64,000 bases of DNA from Maricaulis sp965228215 (GTDB lineage Bacteria > Pseudomonadota > Alphaproteobacteria > Caulobacterales > Maricaulaceae), in the NCBI GenBank assembly GCA_965228215.1, contig OZ245800.1, positions 248,001 through 312,000 on the forward strand, read 5' to 3'. Shown here in pieces: positions 17,272 through 25,762 of the stretch (positions are counted from its first letter, which is position 1; every line of letters begins with the position of its first letter). The position numbers were made by a program, and so were the translations under genes. The notes beneath the pieces are model-generated. The model did not search any database and had not been told where the DNA came from. It saw nothing but the letters and a program-made list of their open reading frames with translations.

Positions 17272-18447
17272 ATGCGCATCCTGTTCGCGGTGATCATCCT
17301 GATATTGACCCTGATTCTGACCGGAGGGGCTCACGCCAATTGTTTCTGGGATTTGTCGGGACGGCTTGAAGGATACCGACCACCATCCGCGATTTCTTCG
17401 GGACGCACCTGGCCCCTCGAAAACGTCGAAATGCGTGTCCAGGTCCGCTGGTCCAGCGGCGGGACATGGAACGGTCCGAACTGGCCGGCCACCCGCACCG
17501 GCGCCAATGGCGCCTGGTCGGTCCGTTCGGCCGTAGCCTTCCCGGATCCGGACTGCCAGCGCGACCGGGTCGTGCGCGTCCAGATCCGCGGCTACCAGAC
17601 CGGCAATAACTGGCGCACGGTCCACACCCAGTCGGTCGCAGGCCCCGGCGGCATGATCGGCCTGCTCAATCCCATCCCGACGCATAGCCGACGCGTAGGA
17701 CTGCTCGTTCTCGGAGGGGGAAATGAAAGCGAGAACGGCATCATCTATGTCGAGAATTTCGGCGAACCGCCGATCGAATGGGCCACACCGCCCGATGAAC
17801 CCGTCATTGAAGACGATCCCACCCCTGGCTCCACTCACCCCAATACGCCGGGGGGCGGACGCACACCCGTCGCAACGGACGCCCCATGCGCGCACTTGCG
17901 CAGCCCGTTTGCGGCGGGTGTGGAGTTCCGCTTCGGTCAGATGACCGCAGCGCCCTCACCCCTCAGTCCCGACCAGGCCATGTCGATCACGCTCCGACCA
18001 GCCGGCAACACGCCGGATGCGCTCAACCGTATCGAGGCCCATGCCTGGGTCGAGAATGCCGGATCCCGCAATTACGTTCGCGACAGCCGCTGCCCCTCCA
18101 TGGTGCATTTCCGGATCAATGAAGGACCCGGCCGACGCGGCGAGGGCGATGATGCCTGGCTGGTCTACAGCGAGAAAATGCCCAGCGTCGCGGTCAATGC
18201 GCTCGCACCCGTCAGCATTACCGCCAACTTCCTGGGAACCGGCGACTGGTTTGCTGGTGATTGGGAGGAACAATGGCCCGGCGGCGCCGACGATCCGGAC
18301 CATTACGAATACGTCCTCGTCGAGATTGTGCTGGATGCGACCCGCATGATCATGGAGACTGCCGAGGGGGATAATGTGATCCAGCATTGTTATCACGCGC
18401 CGGAGAACGTCTTCGTCCCGATGTCCAATTGCCAGGCCAGCCCATAG
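17272..18447 (+). CDS. Secreted protein with CARDB-like C-terminal domain, function unknown
   Basis: A signal peptide is evident (ILFAVIILILTLILTGGAHA). Residues ~20-140 form a Trp-rich, disulfide-capable domain (CFWDLSGRLEGY, WSSGGTWNGPNWPA). A Pro/Thr/Gly-rich linker follows, then a beta-sandwich-like region ending in VLVEIVLDATRMIMETAEGD, which resembles CARDB cell-adhesion repeats. Several cysteines suggest periplasmic or extracellular location. GGAGGG at 17260-17265 favours ATG 17272. The next gene (OmpA domain) starts 8 nt downstream, so the two probably form an operon. Confidence 0.72.
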   Translation: MRILFAVIILILTLILTGGAHANCFWDLSGRLEGYRPPSAISSGRTWPLENVEMRVQVRWSSGGTWNGPNWPATRTGANGAWSVRSAVAFPDPDCQRDRVVRVQIRGYQTGNNWRTVHTQSVAGPGGMIGLLNPIPTHSRRVGLLVLGGGNESENGIIYVENFGEPPIEWATPPDEPVIEDDPTPGSTHPNTPGGGRTPVATDAPCAHLRSPFAAGVEFRFGQMTAAPSPLSPDQAMSITLRPAGNTPDALNRIEAHAWVENAGSRNYVRDSRCPSMVHFRINEGPGRRGEGDDAWLVYSEKMPSVAVNALAPVSITANFLGTGDWFAGDWEEQWPGGADDPDHYEYVLVEIVLDATRMIMETAEGDNVIQHCYHAPENVFVPMSNCQASP

Positions 18448-18455
18448 GATCCGAC

Positions 18456-19361
18456 ATGCTGAGACTCATCGCGACTGCCCTCGTCCTCTCTGCCGGCGCC
18501 GCCACGGCGCACGCGCAGGAAGATGTCCGCTCCCACCCGCTGGTCACGCCCTATGAAGGCGCTGAATTCGGACGCGGCGAGTATTTCGACTTCGACGAAT
18601 ACCGCCTGATCACGGGGTTCGATTTCGATGCTCGCGAAGCGACCAGCACACCGATCGCCGGCCGGATCACGCGGCTCTATCACGACAATCCGGACGACCG
18701 GTCCGAATTCGAGATCTTCGAGAATTACCGCGAGGCCTTCGAGGCCGCCGGTTATGAAGCGATCTGGTCCTGCGCCGGAGATGGTGAATGCTTCACCGGC
18801 TCGACCCGGAATTCCTTCCGCAATCACAACGGTTTCGCCGCCATGAATGGCGGCAATTCCCGCTATTCGGCCGGCCGGCTGATCTTCGAGGACCGCGTCG
18901 CCTACGTCGCCTTCGGTGTCGGACGGCACGGCACGTCGATCGACATCATCGAGACCAGCGAGATGGATCGCGACATGGTCACGATCTCCGCCGAAGCGCT
19001 GGCTGCCGGGCTGGATGCCGAAGGTCATGTCCGGGTGGACGGGCTGCTCTTCGCCCATGACGAGGCGGATCTGTTGCCGGAAAGCGCCGAGGCGCTGCAG
19101 GCCCTCGCCGACTTGCTCAATGACCGTCCGGACCTGTCGCTCTACGTGGTCGGTCACACCGACATGTCGGGATCGCTGAGCTATAATATCGGCCTGTCCC
19201 AGCGCCGTGCCGCCTCGGTCGTCGCAGCCCTCGTCGAGGATTACGACATCGCCGCCGCGCGCCTGGATGCACAGGGCGTCGGTCCGCTGTCACCGGAAGC
19301 AACCAATGCCAGCGATATCGGCCGCCAGACCAATCGCCGCGTCGAGATCGTGGTGCGCTAG
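18456..19361 (+). CDS. OmpA-family C-terminal peptidoglycan-binding protein
   Basis: The 301-aa product has a signal peptide (MLRLIATALVLSAGAATAHA). The unassigned N-terminal domain (~180 residues) has a Cys pair (WSCAGDGECF) and resembles OmpA-linked DUF4892-like modules. The C-terminal OmpA domain is clear: VVGHTDMSGSLSYNIGLSQRRAASV, and DIGRQTNRRVEIVVR at the end, with the Asp and Arg that grip diaminopimelate. It likely tethers an envelope structure to peptidoglycan. The start at 18456 has AGGATCC upstream. Likely cotranscribed with 17272. Confidence 0.88.
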   Translation: MLRLIATALVLSAGAATAHAQEDVRSHPLVTPYEGAEFGRGEYFDFDEYRLITGFDFDAREATSTPIAGRITRLYHDNPDDRSEFEIFENYREAFEAAGYEAIWSCAGDGECFTGSTRNSFRNHNGFAAMNGGNSRYSAGRLIFEDRVAYVAFGVGRHGTSIDIIETSEMDRDMVTISAEALAAGLDAEGHVRVDGLLFAHDEADLLPESAEALQALADLLNDRPDLSLYVVGHTDMSGSLSYNIGLSQRRAASVVAALVEDYDIAAARLDAQGVGPLSPEATNASDIGRQTNRRVEIVVR

Positions 19362-19426
19362 GGCGAGGGAAAACAGAGTCATACGGAGTTTCTTGCTACA
19401 CGTGAAAAGCGAATCTACCATTGTCG

Positions 19427-19443
19427 AACAATTCAAAATTGTT
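19427..19443. promoter_or_regulatory. Short inverted repeat upstream of the 146-aa gene
   Basis: AACAATT (19427-19433) and AATTGTT (19437-19443) are separated by 3 nt in an AT-rich stretch 18 bp before the GTG start. It could be an operator or part of a promoter. No regulator gene is adjacent. Confidence 0.4.
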
Positions 19444-19460
19444 GGGTAATGGGGGATTGA

Positions 19461-19901
19461 GTGGCTACACCAACACGCTATTTCAAACTAAGAAACCACA
19501 CCGACCCGGTTACGATTCTGCTTCAACCCAGCGAGGGTGATTTCGTCGTCGGGCTCATCAAGCACAACGCGCACGGCGTAAAACCCTACAAGACGATTCC
19601 TGAAGATCAGTACGGCTGGCAGGTACCCGTTGATGATGGCTCCAAATTCCGGGCACAAAACGGCCTTCTGGTTCCAGTGCGCCGGTCACCCGGCAACCCC
19701 GCTACGATTCATCTACACTTGACCGGAGTGCTGCAAAGCGGCGCCGGAGGTAGCACAACGCTTTATGCGTTCATGCGTTTGTCCCAAGGCGAACACCTAC
19801 TCGAACCCCTGCAGGGAAGCGCCAACCCCGAACGGTTACCGCTGTTCGCGAAACCCGCCGAGGACCGCACTTTCGCCCGCTTCATCCGACTAGTCGTCTA
19901 G
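19461..19901 (+). CDS. Unknown 146-aa protein, first gene of a two-gene unit
   Basis: The product lacks a signal peptide and is beta-rich, with KPYKTIPEDQYGWQVPVDDGS in the middle (quoted in part) and a basic C-terminus (RTFARFIRLVV). GTG start with GGGGGA about 7 nt upstream. The stop lies 8 nt before the 680-aa gene, suggesting translation in tandem. Codon usage is less GC-biased than in the surrounding genes. No family is recognised. Confidence 0.65.
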   Translation: MATPTRYFKLRNHTDPVTILLQPSEGDFVVGLIKHNAHGVKPYKTIPEDQYGWQVPVDDGSKFRAQNGLLVPVRRSPGNPATIHLHLTGVLQSGAGGSTTLYAFMRLSQGEHLLEPLQGSANPERLPLFAKPAEDRTFARFIRLVV

Positions 19902-19909
19902 GTGTAATC

Positions 19910-21952
19910 ATGATGTTTTCTCACACTTCGCAACCGCGCCTCGCGGTCGGAATGCTCGCCGGACTGTTCGTGGGAGGGACCGTACCGGCCGCCGCTGTCC
20001 AGGACTCCGCCGAGACGATCGTCCTGGGCGCTCAGGACTACGAAAATGCCACCAATCACACGATAGACATGGCCATCCCGACCGCGCCCGGTCTCACGCT
20101 CGCCGGCGCATCCACCTTCGACGGAATCGATCACAATCTCGGCTCTGACCTGTCTTATGATTTTGGCGTAAGTGAATCCGGCACGCCGGAATTTGGTGTT
20201 TCGCTACGCCCCTATTGGGCCATTATTCGACCGGCACAGGATCGCGCGCGCGGCCCGAACGAAGACCCGCCCGATCTTGATGGTGACTGGGCATGGCTCA
20301 GACAAACGCAATTCAGCATCGGTCTAACAGAGCGAAAGATTGGTTCCAATCAGGCGGCGTCAGCCGGCGCGGGATTTGTGTTTTACCCTTTTTCCTCGAC
20401 CAATCCTCGAACCGATAGCGCGTTTCGAACTTGTATTTCTAACGCCCTGCAGACCCAAGTGGCAGTCGCCCGAACGCAAACAGCTGCGGGCATGCGGTCG
20501 TTAACAGTCGCGCAGATCAATGAGATATTGACGGAAGCCGGCTTGAAGGATCCCGCGTTCAGACGTTTCGGCAAGACACCTCAAAGAATCCGCGCACAAC
20601 TCGTCGCGGTCCTTGAAGGGCTGGAACTGAGTCGAGACCGACAATCGGCTATCCTCCTGGAATACGATACGCACGTCACCCGGCTCCAAACTCGATTCCT
20701 GCCGAACGATGCGGCAATAAATGCCATATTGCGTAACCAAGGAATCAGCAATCCGGGATTCGCTCGCGCAGCTAGCCCTGACCTCGATACTGCGGCTCGA
20801 AACCTGACAAGTTATCTCAACTCGAGATCAGACGCGGCGAGCTTAGAAGTTGCGGCACTGGTAGCCGCCTTTCAACGTCGAGCCCGCCACGTGGCGGCAC
20901 TCCCCGCTGGGCCGAGAACTCGAACAGATCCGACGAGTGCAGGATTCATCAATGCCTTTCTCACGGTCCAGGGAGTAGACTCGCCCACATACGCGTCGGC
21001 AAACTGGTCCGCACAGCAACTGACTTCGGCGGTCGTCCGGTATGTGAGGCGACACGCACCCGCGACACCAGAGTCAACAATCAATGAGATACGCGCTGCG
21101 CTCGTCGGGCAGGATACGCACGAGACGGTAGGTCGCGAATTGTCCGATTCTTGGATGCGAGCTCTATTGTTGTCTTGGGGCGTTCAGTGGCAATTCAGCT
21201 ACCGCGAACCTGCTGACAATTTACTCGTCGAGATCGAAACATATTTGAACCAGATTCAGCGCGCGGGCGCGGAAGTACAGATCGGTCAAGACCCGGCTCG
21301 AGAGATGAGTGAAGCCGACATTCCGCGGCTCGCTGATGCGGTGATGGGTGTCGCAGGAAATGCTGGTGTCACTCAGGCAGTCCAACAGACTTCACGTGCG
21401 GCCCTAGTGAGTGCGCGCACGACATGCGCGAGCCGTGCCCGCGAGCGCTATGCACTCCAGGATGAATTCATATTCGGCGTCGGGGCTGCGTGGCGCGCGG
21501 AAGATACCGATCTGGACAATTTGGACCCGGCCGGCGTGTCTGCCTGGGTCGGATATCGCCTACCGTTCGGACGCCGCACCGCGCGACGCAAGGACGGGAC
21601 CGAGTACATCGCCCCAGTCGGGAACCTGAATCTCTCCTATCGACGCATTGCGGATGAGAGTGTCCCGCTCTCTGCGAGCACTAAGGCGAGCGCGGAGACA
21701 GATTTGTTCGCGCTTGCGCTTGAACGTAACGAGGACAATCGCCGAATTCGCATTGGCTCATCGTTCGTCGACCGCGAGTTCGAAGATCCGTTGGTTTCGG
21801 ATCAAAGCTTTTGGCGTTTCAGCTTCGGCTATGAACAGGAAGTCCGCGACGGAACATGGCTATTCGGCGAGATCGGTGACGTCACGGACGATTCTATCTT
21901 TTCGGAGGGCCAGTTCTACCGGTTCGGGGTAAGGTTCGAGACGCCCGATTAA
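19910..21952 (+). CDS. Putative outer-membrane barrel interrupted by four helical repeats
   Basis: The 680-aa product has a signal peptide (cleavage near AAAVQD). Alternating, barrel-like strands occur at residues ~80-165 (DLSYDFGVS, FSIGLTERKIG) and ~518-680 (FIFGVGAAWRA, LNLSYRRIAD, FWRFSFGYEQEV), ending YRFGVRFETPD. Between them residues ~175-510 are helical and contain four degenerate repeats starting near 203, 270, 347 and 417, each with an IN.[IF]L...G[ILV] -like helix followed by a second helix. The only cysteines I find, Cys174 and Cys506, flank this insert. Two sampled 60-base lines inside the gene are 48-50% GC, below its neighbours. I do not recognise the family; the barrel assignment is inference. 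Confidence 0.7.
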   Translation: MMFSHTSQPRLAVGMLAGLFVGGTVPAAAVQDSAETIVLGAQDYENATNHTIDMAIPTAPGLTLAGASTFDGIDHNLGSDLSYDFGVSESGTPEFGVSLRPYWAIIRPAQDRARGPNEDPPDLDGDWAWLRQTQFSIGLTERKIGSNQAASAGAGFVFYPFSSTNPRTDSAFRTCISNALQTQVAVARTQTAAGMRSLTVAQINEILTEAGLKDPAFRRFGKTPQRIRAQLVAVLEGLELSRDRQSAILLEYDTHVTRLQTRFLPNDAAINAILRNQGISNPGFARAASPDLDTAARNLTSYLNSRSDAASLEVAALVAAFQRRARHVAALPAGPRTRTDPTSAGFINAFLTVQGVDSPTYASANWSAQQLTSAVVRYVRRHAPATPESTINEIRAALVGQDTHETVGRELSDSWMRALLLSWGVQWQFSYREPADNLLVEIETYLNQIQRAGAEVQIGQDPAREMSEADIPRLADAVMGVAGNAGVTQAVQQTSRAALVSARTTCASRARERYALQDEFIFGVGAAWRAEDTDLDNLDPAGVSAWVGYRLPFGRRTARRKDGTEYIAPVGNLNLSYRRIADESVPLSASTKASAETDLFALALERNEDNRRIRIGSSFVDREFEDPLVSDQSFWRFSFGYEQEVRDGTWLFGEIGDVTDDSIFSEGQFYRFGVRFETPD

Positions 21953-21956
21953 TCGC

Positions 21957-22427
21957 CTAGACCGTCAGCAAGTCCCGGCAGATGGCTTCGAGACCGGCCT
22001 TATCGGTCTCGTCGAAGGCGCCGAATTCGGTGGAGTCGACGTCAAGCACGGCCGCGAGATTACCGTCGGCATCGCGCACCGGGACAACGATTTCCGAATT
22101 GGAGCGGCTGTCACAAGCGATATGGCCGGGGAAGGCGTGCACGTCTTCCACCAGCTGCGTCTCACCGGTCTCGGCGGCAGCGCCACAGACACCTTTGCCG
22201 AAGGGAATGCGCAGGCAGCCCATCGTGCCCTGATAGGGCCCGACCACGAGTTCGCGCGGCTTGTCCGGGTCGACCACGTAGAAACCGGTCCAGAAATAGC
22301 GGTCACCGAACATGTCCCGCAGCAGGCAGGATGCCGTGGCGTAACGCGCGGTCACGCTCGTCTCGCCCGTCACGACGGCCGCAATCTGCTTGCGCACGTC
22401 TTCGTATTGCTCGGCCTTGCTGGTCAT
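21957..22427 (-). CDS. msrC: Free methionine-(R)-sulfoxide reductase, GAF type
   Basis: The 156-aa GAF-domain product matches fRMsr. Cys71 (MGCLRIPFGKG), Cys81 (GVCG) and Cys105 (HIACDSRSNSEIVVPV) correspond to the three cysteines of the E. coli enzyme (84, 94, 118), with the last being catalytic. It reduces free Met-R-sulfoxide with thioredoxin in the cytoplasm. AAGGAG precedes the ATG. Convergent with the 680-aa gene at 4 nt. Confidence 0.92.
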   Translation of the reverse strand: MTSKAEQYEDVRKQIAAVVTGETSVTARYATASCLLRDMFGDRYFWTGFYVVDPDKPRELVVGPYQGTMGCLRIPFGKGVCGAAAETGETQLVEDVHAFPGHIACDSRSNSEIVVPVRDADGNLAAVLDVDSTEFGAFDETDKAGLEAICRDLLTV

Positions 22428-22505
22428 TCACGCTCTCCTTGGCAGGACCGTGAATTTGGCGTCGGCGGCGGGAGATTCAAGCGGGAAGCGCACACAATCG
22501 CGCGA

Positions 22506-23582
22506 TCAGATCTTCGGCCCGTGCCGCAGGGATTTGCGGATCGCCTTTTCCATCTGGCGTTCCGCTTTCTCGGCCGGGCCGTCGCCGTCTGAGTCCTCGC
22601 CATCACCGCTGTCCTCGCCCTGGAGACGGCGCTCCTCGAATTCAAGACGCGTATTGATCATGCGGATCCGGGCATCGACGAAGTCGTAGATGATGCGCGG
22701 GATCTCGGTGGAGACATTCATGCCGAGCGATTTGGCGTCACCGGGCGTGATCGCCTGGCTGTGTGACATGCGGCCGGCCGAGAGATGGTCGGCCAGGTAG
22801 TTCGCATCCCGGTCATCGGACTTGTGCAGATCATTGACGATCTCGCGGGAAACCTCGCGGGCATAGCGATCATACTTGTCGGCCTCGTGGGCCAGCAGGA
22901 CCAGCACGTCCTGGGTGGCCAACGGTCCCTTCTGTTCCAGCAGGGCCTGGTAGGCGTCATTCGGGAAACCGCCGTAGATCGTGTCGATCGGTCCCAGCGA
23001 GGCCGCCGCGCCCATCACCACCTTGTCGGACGCCAGGGCGATCATCGTGCCGCCGGACATGGCCACGTAAGGCACGTAGACAACCGTGCGCTCGCCGCGC
23101 TTGCGTTTGGACTTTTTCAGATGCTGTTTCAGCGCCGTGGCCATCATGTGGGCTGGCCGCGCATAACCGCCCAGCGTGTGCAGGACACAGACGATCTTGG
23201 CGCGCGGATTGGCTTGCCTGATCTGGGCGACGGCGGAGAAGGCCTCGTCGAAGGCGATCTGCTGGGGCGCGGAATCCCGGCCCACGAAATCATCACCAAG
23301 ATCGTGGATGAGATCGATCAGCACGGTATTATTGCCGTACCAGCCCTCGATCTTCTTGCGGCAGCGCTCGTATTCCTTCTTGGCCTCTTCGTAATCGGCC
23401 AGGCGTTTCTTGCGCAGGCGGGCGACCTGTTGTTCGTCAGACGCGTGCTGCTGACGGTTCATCATCATCGACATGATGATGGTCAGCATGATCAGGATGA
23501 CGACACCACCGGCCGCCATGATCAGGACGTCATTGTCCACGCCTTCAAACACATTCACCCCCTGAGCCTGCGAGCGAACCAT
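22506..23582 (-). CDS. SDH-type Clp-fold membrane serine protease
   Basis: The N-terminus has a transmembrane helix (LIMAAGGVVILIMLTIIMSMMM) followed by a charged, coiled-coil-like stretch (about residues 45-75). The remaining domain has the ClpP/crotonase fold of serine dehydrogenase proteinases: IVCVLHTLGGYARPAHMMA for the oxyanion region and VAMSGGTMIALASDKVVMG carrying the Ser nucleophile. A Lys/Arg-rich stretch (KKSKRKRGER) lies between these two motifs. GTG at 23552 with CAGGGGGTGA upstream is a plausible alternative start. Membrane protein quality control is the likely role (inference). Confidence 0.82.
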   Translation of the reverse strand: MVRSQAQGVNVFEGVDNDVLIMAAGGVVILIMLTIIMSMMMNRQQHASDEQQVARLRKKRLADYEEAKKEYERCRKKIEGWYGNNTVLIDLIHDLGDDFVGRDSAPQQIAFDEAFSAVAQIRQANPRAKIVCVLHTLGGYARPAHMMATALKQHLKKSKRKRGERTVVYVPYVAMSGGTMIALASDKVVMGAAASLGPIDTIYGGFPNDAYQALLEQKGPLATQDVLVLLAHEADKYDRYAREVSREIVNDLHKSDDRDANYLADHLSAGRMSHSQAITPGDAKSLGMNVSTEIPRIIYDFVDARIRMINTRLEFEERRLQGEDSGDGEDSDGDGPAEKAERQMEKAIRKSLRHGPKI

Positions 23583-23697
23583 CCCCCCAGGCGGGGCGGA
23601 TGTTAACCATTACACCCTGCAGGCGACAAGGCGGTAAGGGGTGGTCGGGACACGTTTGAGCTGTAAACTGTGTCCGGAATGCCATCAGGGGGACAAA

Positions 23698-24597
23698 ATG
23701 CGTAAATCACTTGCACCGCTTGCCATTGCAGCAGGCGCAATCAGCCTGTCAGCGTGTGATGCCCTGACACCCCCTGCCGGCGACTCGCCGATCTGGGCGC
23801 GCGAGGAAACGATCGAGGCCCTCGGCCGCGCCTATGTCGAGTTTCCGCCGGATCGAGCGAGCTTCACGGTTTTCTATGAGGAGGTCGATCCTGATCAGAC
23901 ACAGGCGTCCTTTATCGCGTCGCGCCGCCTGAATCTCGCGACCGAAGCGATCCGGGAGATCGCAGGCGACAGTGTCCGTCTCACCTCCGACATGGATGTT
24001 TCCCCCTACTACGAGCAAGTCCGGATCCAGGTCGCCGAGCATCGCGAACAGCTCCGCGAGAATGTGCATCCGGATTCACTTCTCGGTTACAGGGCACGGG
24101 GACGGCTGGACGTGGTCGTCGAGGATTTCGAGAGCCTGGAACTTGTGCGGGGCGCAGCCATGGCAGCCGGGCCAACATCGATCGAAAATATCGAATTCTG
24201 GTTGGACGCGACTGCGGAAGTGCAGAGACAGGCCTTCGCGGCAGCGGTCGAGGATGCCACGGCCCGGGCCCGCATCGTCGCGGACGCCAGTGGACAGTCG
24301 CTCGGCGGCCTCCTGCTCCTGCGCGAAGGGTCGGCCACCTGCCTCGGCCAGGCCTACGGCGCCCCCGGACGAAGTACAGACGATCAAATCGTCGTCACCG
24401 GGTCGCGCATTCAGCGGAGTGGAGACGAAGTCTATGCTCCGATTTCCATCTCCGCAGACAGGCTTGCTGAAATCGAAAATGAGTTAGAGATCACGGCTCA
24501 GACCATCATAGACAATGCGGCGTTTTTCACGCTCGCTGCTGACTATGGACCGGAAACGCTCGAAGCGCGGGTTTGCGCCATTTTCACCGTCGACTAA
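23698..24597 (+). CDS. SIMPL-domain (DUF541) lipoprotein
   Basis: The 299-aa product has a lipobox ending at Cys20 (AISLSAC). The SIMPL pattern follows: a strand-helix fold around VEFPPDRASFTVFYEEVDPD, a VRGAAMAAGPTSIENIEFWL segment, and EDATARARIVADASGQSLG. Near the C-terminus it contains VVTGSR (232-237), a sequence typical of TonB-dependent receptor N-termini. Start ATG 23698 follows AGGGGGAC. Stop overlaps the convergent nuclease gene by 4 bp. Function unknown; periplasmic or outer-membrane stress roles are reported for the family. Confidence 0.82.
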   Translation: MRKSLAPLAIAAGAISLSACDALTPPAGDSPIWAREETIEALGRAYVEFPPDRASFTVFYEEVDPDQTQASFIASRRLNLATEAIREIAGDSVRLTSDMDVSPYYEQVRIQVAEHREQLRENVHPDSLLGYRARGRLDVVVEDFESLELVRGAAMAAGPTSIENIEFWLDATAEVQRQAFAAAVEDATARARIVADASGQSLGGLLLLREGSATCLGQAYGAPGRSTDDQIVVTGSRIQRSGDEVYAPISISADRLAEIENELEITAQTIIDNAAFFTLAADYGPETLEARVCAIFTVD

Positions 24598-25511
24598 TCG
24601 ACAGCACCCTCACCGGTCTCCGGCTCCACCTGGGCCAGGACCGCGTCTGCAACGATCCGGTTCAACAGGCCGGCCAGGCGGACACCGCCCTGTTTCAGCT
24701 GCTGGCGGCTGATGCGCAGGCCGCGTTCGTAATAGGCATCGCCGAATTCCAGCGTGTTCTCCGGACGGGCCCAGAAATAGGCGAAGTCGCGGGAGCGCAC
24801 GATGTCATGGCTTTCCTGGGCCCAGGCGATGGAGTCGAGCTCGGTATAGACCTCGATACCGTTGAGGGGGATTTCAGCGGCCAGGCTGTCGGCCATGTAG
24901 GACCAGCGCTCACCTTCCGGCGAGAAGGCCCATTCCTCGCTCATGTGATCGAGTAGCATTTCGCTGTCCCAGACGCGGTGGAAATTGGTGTGACGCTCAC
25001 CGCGCCAGATCACCGGTATATCACTGCCACCGCGATCGCCATTGATCGAGACATGCAGGGGCTGGTGGATGTCACCCAGCCAGTGGGCGAGGAATTTCAG
25101 CGCCTCCAGGCGTTCCTCATCGCTTTTTGAGGTGTCGGAAAGAATGCCGGCATGCAGGTCGATCGCCGAGGTGATGCAGCCCAGGCCCGAACAATCCTCC
25201 GGATCGATCACCGGATCATCGCGCTCCTGGTTGATGTAGTGCCAGGGACCGGTCGAGGCATGGGTCGTCGAGCGCACCCGGTCGGCCCAGGAGCAGATGT
25301 CGCGGAAATGCTCGAACTCGCCGTCCAGCGCAACAAGCCGATCGATCTCGGTGCGCGCGGTCTCGGTGAGATAGCGATAGGCGAGGTCACACACGATGCG
25401 ATGCCCGTCCCGGCCCCAGGCCTCGGCCGGAGCCGTACCGACCGGCGAAGCGCTGAGGGCGGCGGCGGCAAAACTGGCTGAGAGGAAAGCGCGCAGGCTG
25501 AACATGGCCAT
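24594..25511 (-). CDS. S1/P1-type zinc nuclease
   Basis: The secreted 305-aa product has a signal peptide cleaved before Trp32 (AEAWGRDGHR), so that the mature N-terminal Trp can ligate zinc as in P1 nuclease. Further expected ligands are seen in the HRIVCDLAYRYL, ICSWADRVR, WHYINQERDD, LHAGI, LAHWLGDIHQPLHV and HTNFHRVWD blocks. These enzymes cut single-stranded DNA and RNA and remove 3'-phosphates in the periplasm or outside the cell. Length is normal. Confidence 0.92.
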   Translation of the reverse strand: MAMFSLRAFLSASFAAAALSASPVGTAPAEAWGRDGHRIVCDLAYRYLTETARTEIDRLVALDGEFEHFRDICSWADRVRSTTHASTGPWHYINQERDDPVIDPEDCSGLGCITSAIDLHAGILSDTSKSDEERLEALKFLAHWLGDIHQPLHVSINGDRGGSDIPVIWRGERHTNFHRVWDSEMLLDHMSEEWAFSPEGERWSYMADSLAAEIPLNGIEVYTELDSIAWAQESHDIVRSRDFAYFWARPENTLEFGDAYYERGLRISRQQLKQGGVRLAGLLNRIVADAVLAQVEPETGEGAVD

Positions 25512-25691
25512 GATCCCGGATTCGCGCGACGCCGATCGCCGCTACCGGCGTCGTATCTAGGTCAGGGGTCCAGGGGCCTCTACTAAGCCAGGCGGGCACT
25601 TGCCTCCGCCACCAACCCTCGGTCGCAATAGAGGATTTTCTCTGTCCCGCCTGTGTCTGGGACAGCGCAGTTTCTGACAGGCAAGTCATGA

Positions 25692-25733
25692 ACTGTACCG
25701 TCTGGACGGTATTGACTGTACCGTCTGGACGGT
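25692..25733. promoter_or_regulatory. Tandem TetR operators for the efflux operon
   Basis: ACTGTACCGTCTGGACGGT occurs twice as an exact 19-nt direct repeat (25692-25710 and 25715-25733, offset 23 bp). Each holds the palindrome ACCGTC-TG-GACGGT. A promoter overlaps the second copy: TTGACT at 25712-25717 and TATGCG at 25735-25740 with a 17-bp spacer. Binding by the TetR protein encoded 30 bp downstream would block polymerase. Confidence 0.8.
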
Positions 25734-25762
25734 TTATGCGCAGCGCAACATCGGAGTCCTGC

